From NCBI RefSeq assembly GCF_030815125.1, contig NZ_JAUSWH010000028.1, positions 1-32,531 of the forward strand: DNA of 32,531 nucleotides. The letters are read 5' to 3'. This document shows positions 31,044-32,531 of the stretch, piece by piece. The position numbers and the translations under genes are program-made. A model generated the notes under the pieces. The model worked only from the letters and a program-made list of their open reading frames with translations. It had not been told where the DNA came from and ran no database searches. The DNA is from Allorhizobium paknamense (GTDB lineage Bacteria; Pseudomonadota; Alphaproteobacteria; Rhizobiales; Rhizobiaceae). Positions within the stretch are counted from its first letter, which is position 1. Each line of letters starts with the position of its first letter.

Positions 31044-31975
31044 CCAGTTGCTTTCTGGTAATGGCCTGTCGCCCAGCGGCGGCCCAGGTAGGTATCGGTC
31101 ACATCGATGCGGCTGTGACCAAGCTCGTTGCTGATCTGCATGCGGGCCAGGCTGTCGAAATGGCGGTTGGTCGCGTTCATTGCTTCAGCTGGAGGGCCGC
31201 CGGCGGCGGGGCAGGGCCATCCGGTAAGAACTTTATAGCGCCATTGGGCGTAGGCATGGCGGAGACCGTGCGCTTGGCCGAGGCCTGCTGCGCGGGTCTG
31301 CGCCTTATAGGTTTGAAGATGCTGCCGATACGTTCGTCCGGTCGGGATAAGGGAGCCGTTGCCCGCAAGGCGTGCGACGGCGTCAAGAATCTCACGCTGG
31401 CGAGGGTGGGTGATCCGGATCTCGCGCGCCCTTCCGCCCTTGCACCAGCTTGCCTTGAGCGCAATGTGGTCGCCGCGGTCGCCGATCGACGGACGGAATT
31501 TCAAGGCTTCCTCACGCCGGAGGCCAAAGGCTGCCTGGAGCTGGAGGGCCAGCCGGATGCCGGGGTCGCGGACACGGGCAAGTGTTGCGGCATCCAGCCG
31601 GCGAGCCTTGGTGCCTTTGTACGGCGTACGCTCCTCGAGCCCGAACGCGCTGTTGTCCTTCGGAATGAGTCCGGGCTTGCCGACGTGGTCGGCGGTCCAG
31701 CGCAGCCAGCCCAGCCGGTTGCGAATGGTGGCGTCGGTAATCCGGGTCGCCTTCCAGTGGTTGACCAAGGCGTTGACATGGTGGGGTTTTAAATTGCGGG
31801 CGTGCTTGAGCTTGTAGCCGAGGCTATGCAGCTCTTCGCCCATGGCGACCAGGCCTCTGTGCCGGTTATCTTGCGTGGCGTTCGATCCGTCCGGATTGTG
31901 GGCGGTCAGAAGCCTGATCGACATTTCGTAGCTGTTCATGGTGTGGTGAGTGTTATTGGCCAGATCCCTGCCCAT
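31040..31975 (-). CDS. Tyrosine recombinase (SXT-type integrase family)
   Basis: The product has about 311 residues from ATG 31975; TTG at 31999 would add eight, and no ribosome site decides it. A phage-integrase-like N-terminal domain precedes a catalytic domain with Arg in GLRREEALKF, Lys in SWCKGGR, HGLRH, His in LGHSR and the nucleophile Tyr in TDTYLGRR, all present. It differs from the recombinase at 6187 in sequence and family. Across the circular junction its nearest RNA gene is the tRNA-Arg at 412, with a duplicated anticodon arm, so it may be the integrase of an element that targets that tRNA. Confidence 0.88.
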   Translation of the reverse strand: MGRDLANNTHHTMNSYEMSIRLLTAHNPDGSNATQDNRHRGLVAMGEELHSLGYKLKHARNLKPHHVNALVNHWKATRITDATIRNRLGWLRWTADHVGKPGLIPKDNSAFGLEERTPYKGTKARRLDAATLARVRDPGIRLALQLQAAFGLRREEALKFRPSIGDRGDHIALKASWCKGGRAREIRITHPRQREILDAVARLAGNGSLIPTGRTYRQHLQTYKAQTRAAGLGQAHGLRHAYAQWRYKVLTGWPCPAAGGPPAEAMNATNRHFDSLARMQISNELGHSRIDVTDTYLGRRWATGHYQKATG

Positions 31976-32237
31976 TCGGGCGGCAGGATTGCGTGACAAG
32001 TCACGCCATGGGCCGGATAATCCGTTTAGCTAGTGCGGATGCCGGTCGTGAGCCTCCATCTGTTATGCCCGCGAGAGGCGCTTCGTTTCCTCATGGGTGC
32101 AATCCTTTCTATGGTTGTCCGTCTGGACCTTCCCGGTGTCGTGCCCGTGGAGCCGTTCCGGCCGGGGTGGGTTTATGCCCGTAGGCATTCGTGTGTGGTG
32201 CCTGATGTCGTCGCATCGCTTGTCTCCTTAAAGGTTC

Positions 32238-32531
32238 ATGCCAGGTCGCAACGTGGCAAAGGTGTCGCAGGTTGAATTCAACGCGGCCTCCGTGCGGCAC
32301 GCGTCATGCATTTATGCGGTGACGGGGGAATATGGGGCTGACATTGGGCCGTATGTGGCGCTCACGGCGGAAGATCGTCGGGAGGCGGAATGTGCGGTTT
32401 GCCCTGTCACTGTCAGCGCTTTCACTGACAGTGACAGGGCGCGCCCGGCCGCGCGTGCGTCCTTGCAACGGGTGTTGACTGCGGCCGGAGGGATTCCGGG
32501 GCCATCCCTCACCCAGGCCCTTGGAAGCGCG
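32238..32531 (+). CDS. Possible gene crossing the circular junction (partial in window)
   Basis: An open frame starts at ATG 32238 (weak AAAGG before it), runs off the window end, and on the circle continues at 96 to a stop at 129-131, giving 109 residues. It is Ala/Arg/Pro-rich and matches nothing I know. A perfect 16-bp hairpin lies inside it, which is unusual for a gene, so it may be a chance frame in GC-rich DNA. Confidence 0.25.
   Translation, partial: MPGRNVAKVSQVEFNAASVRHASCIYAVTGEYGADIGPYVALTAEDRREAECAVCPVTVSAFTDSDRARPAARASLQRVLTAAGGIPGPSLTQALGSA
32401..32440. other. Perfect 16-bp inverted repeat
   Basis: GCCCTGTCACTGTCAG (32401-32416) recurs as its exact reverse complement at 32425-32440, with an 8-base loop CGCTTTCA. 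There is no T tract, so it is not a typical terminator. Each arm holds a TGTCACTGTCA/TGACAGTGACA half, which would suit a protein-binding or recombination site. It lies in the gene-poor region between the integrase and the tRNA. Confidence 0.7.
32437..32531. repeat. Terminal direct repeat (circular overlap), right copy
   Basis: Identical to 1-95. It represents the same physical 95 bp and should be counted once. Confidence 0.93.

Overview
The window is a complete circular plasmid, opened at an arbitrary point, from an alphaproteobacterium. Bases 1-95 and 32437-32531 are identical, so the circle is 32,436 bp. An acetic acid bacterium (Acetobacteraceae) is my best guess, from the style of the RPA-type RepA, the ParA with a small basic partner, the DUF3768-like protein and the MobA/MobL relaxase. 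A sphingomonad or related host cannot be excluded without a search.

Backbone, about 19.0-32 kb. It has an RPA-type replication initiator (20792-22021) followed by a well-built origin: seven iterons, two inverted DnaA boxes and an AT-rich repeat tract (22021-22405). A divergent parA and small partner operon (19408-20483) faces five copies of a 13-bp centromere-like repeat (20533-20686). A mobilization block (24.1-29.4 kb) holds a DUF3768-like operon, a VirD4/TraG-type coupling ATPase, a MobA/MobL relaxase and a MOBQ-like oriT (28491-28523). No type IV secretion (VirB/Tra) genes are present, so the plasmid looks mobilizable but not self-transmissible. A tyrosine recombinase (31040-31975) sits just across the junction from a tRNA-Arg(UCU) gene at 412-485. 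The anticodon arm of that tRNA is duplicated at 316-334.

Accessory island, about 0.6-14.4 kb. Three copies of an imperfect repeat of about 130 bp (626-750 inverted, 10967-11100 and 14291-14420) cut it into two modules. The first module carries: a small PD-(D/E)XK-like protein and a decayed second copy of it, around a membrane coiled-coil gene; a two-gene system of a dual-GHKL-ATPase histidine kinase and a receiver-domain protein; a ribbon-helix-helix-like regulator with a palindromic operator in front of a tyrosine recombinase; an Mrr-like PD-(D/E)XK nuclease; a winged-helix protein with four upstream operator/iteron repeats; and an Abi/HEPN protein. The second module is a compact restriction-modification operon of overlapping genes. 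It holds a Dcm-like C5 methyltransferase with an N-terminal HTH and a candidate operator, Vsr, and an endonuclease in which an EcoRII-N-like effector domain appears to be fused to an MvaI/BcnI catalytic domain. Predicted specificity is CCWGG or CCNGG.

Cargo, about 14.4-19 kb. Four consecutive minus-strand genes encode exported proteins (a lipoprotein, two signal-peptide proteins, one with a GH75-like segment, and a small Cys-rich protein). A serine recombinase with an inverted repeat upstream follows, then a 43-residue membrane peptide whose leader can form two mutually exclusive hairpins.

As a whole this is a mobilizable plasmid loaded with candidate phage- or DNA-defence functions. The least ordinary parts are the kinase-receiver pair, the fused endonuclease, the repeat-bounded modules, and the tRNA with its duplicated anticodon arm. 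Bases 486-625 hold no gene that I can recognise.
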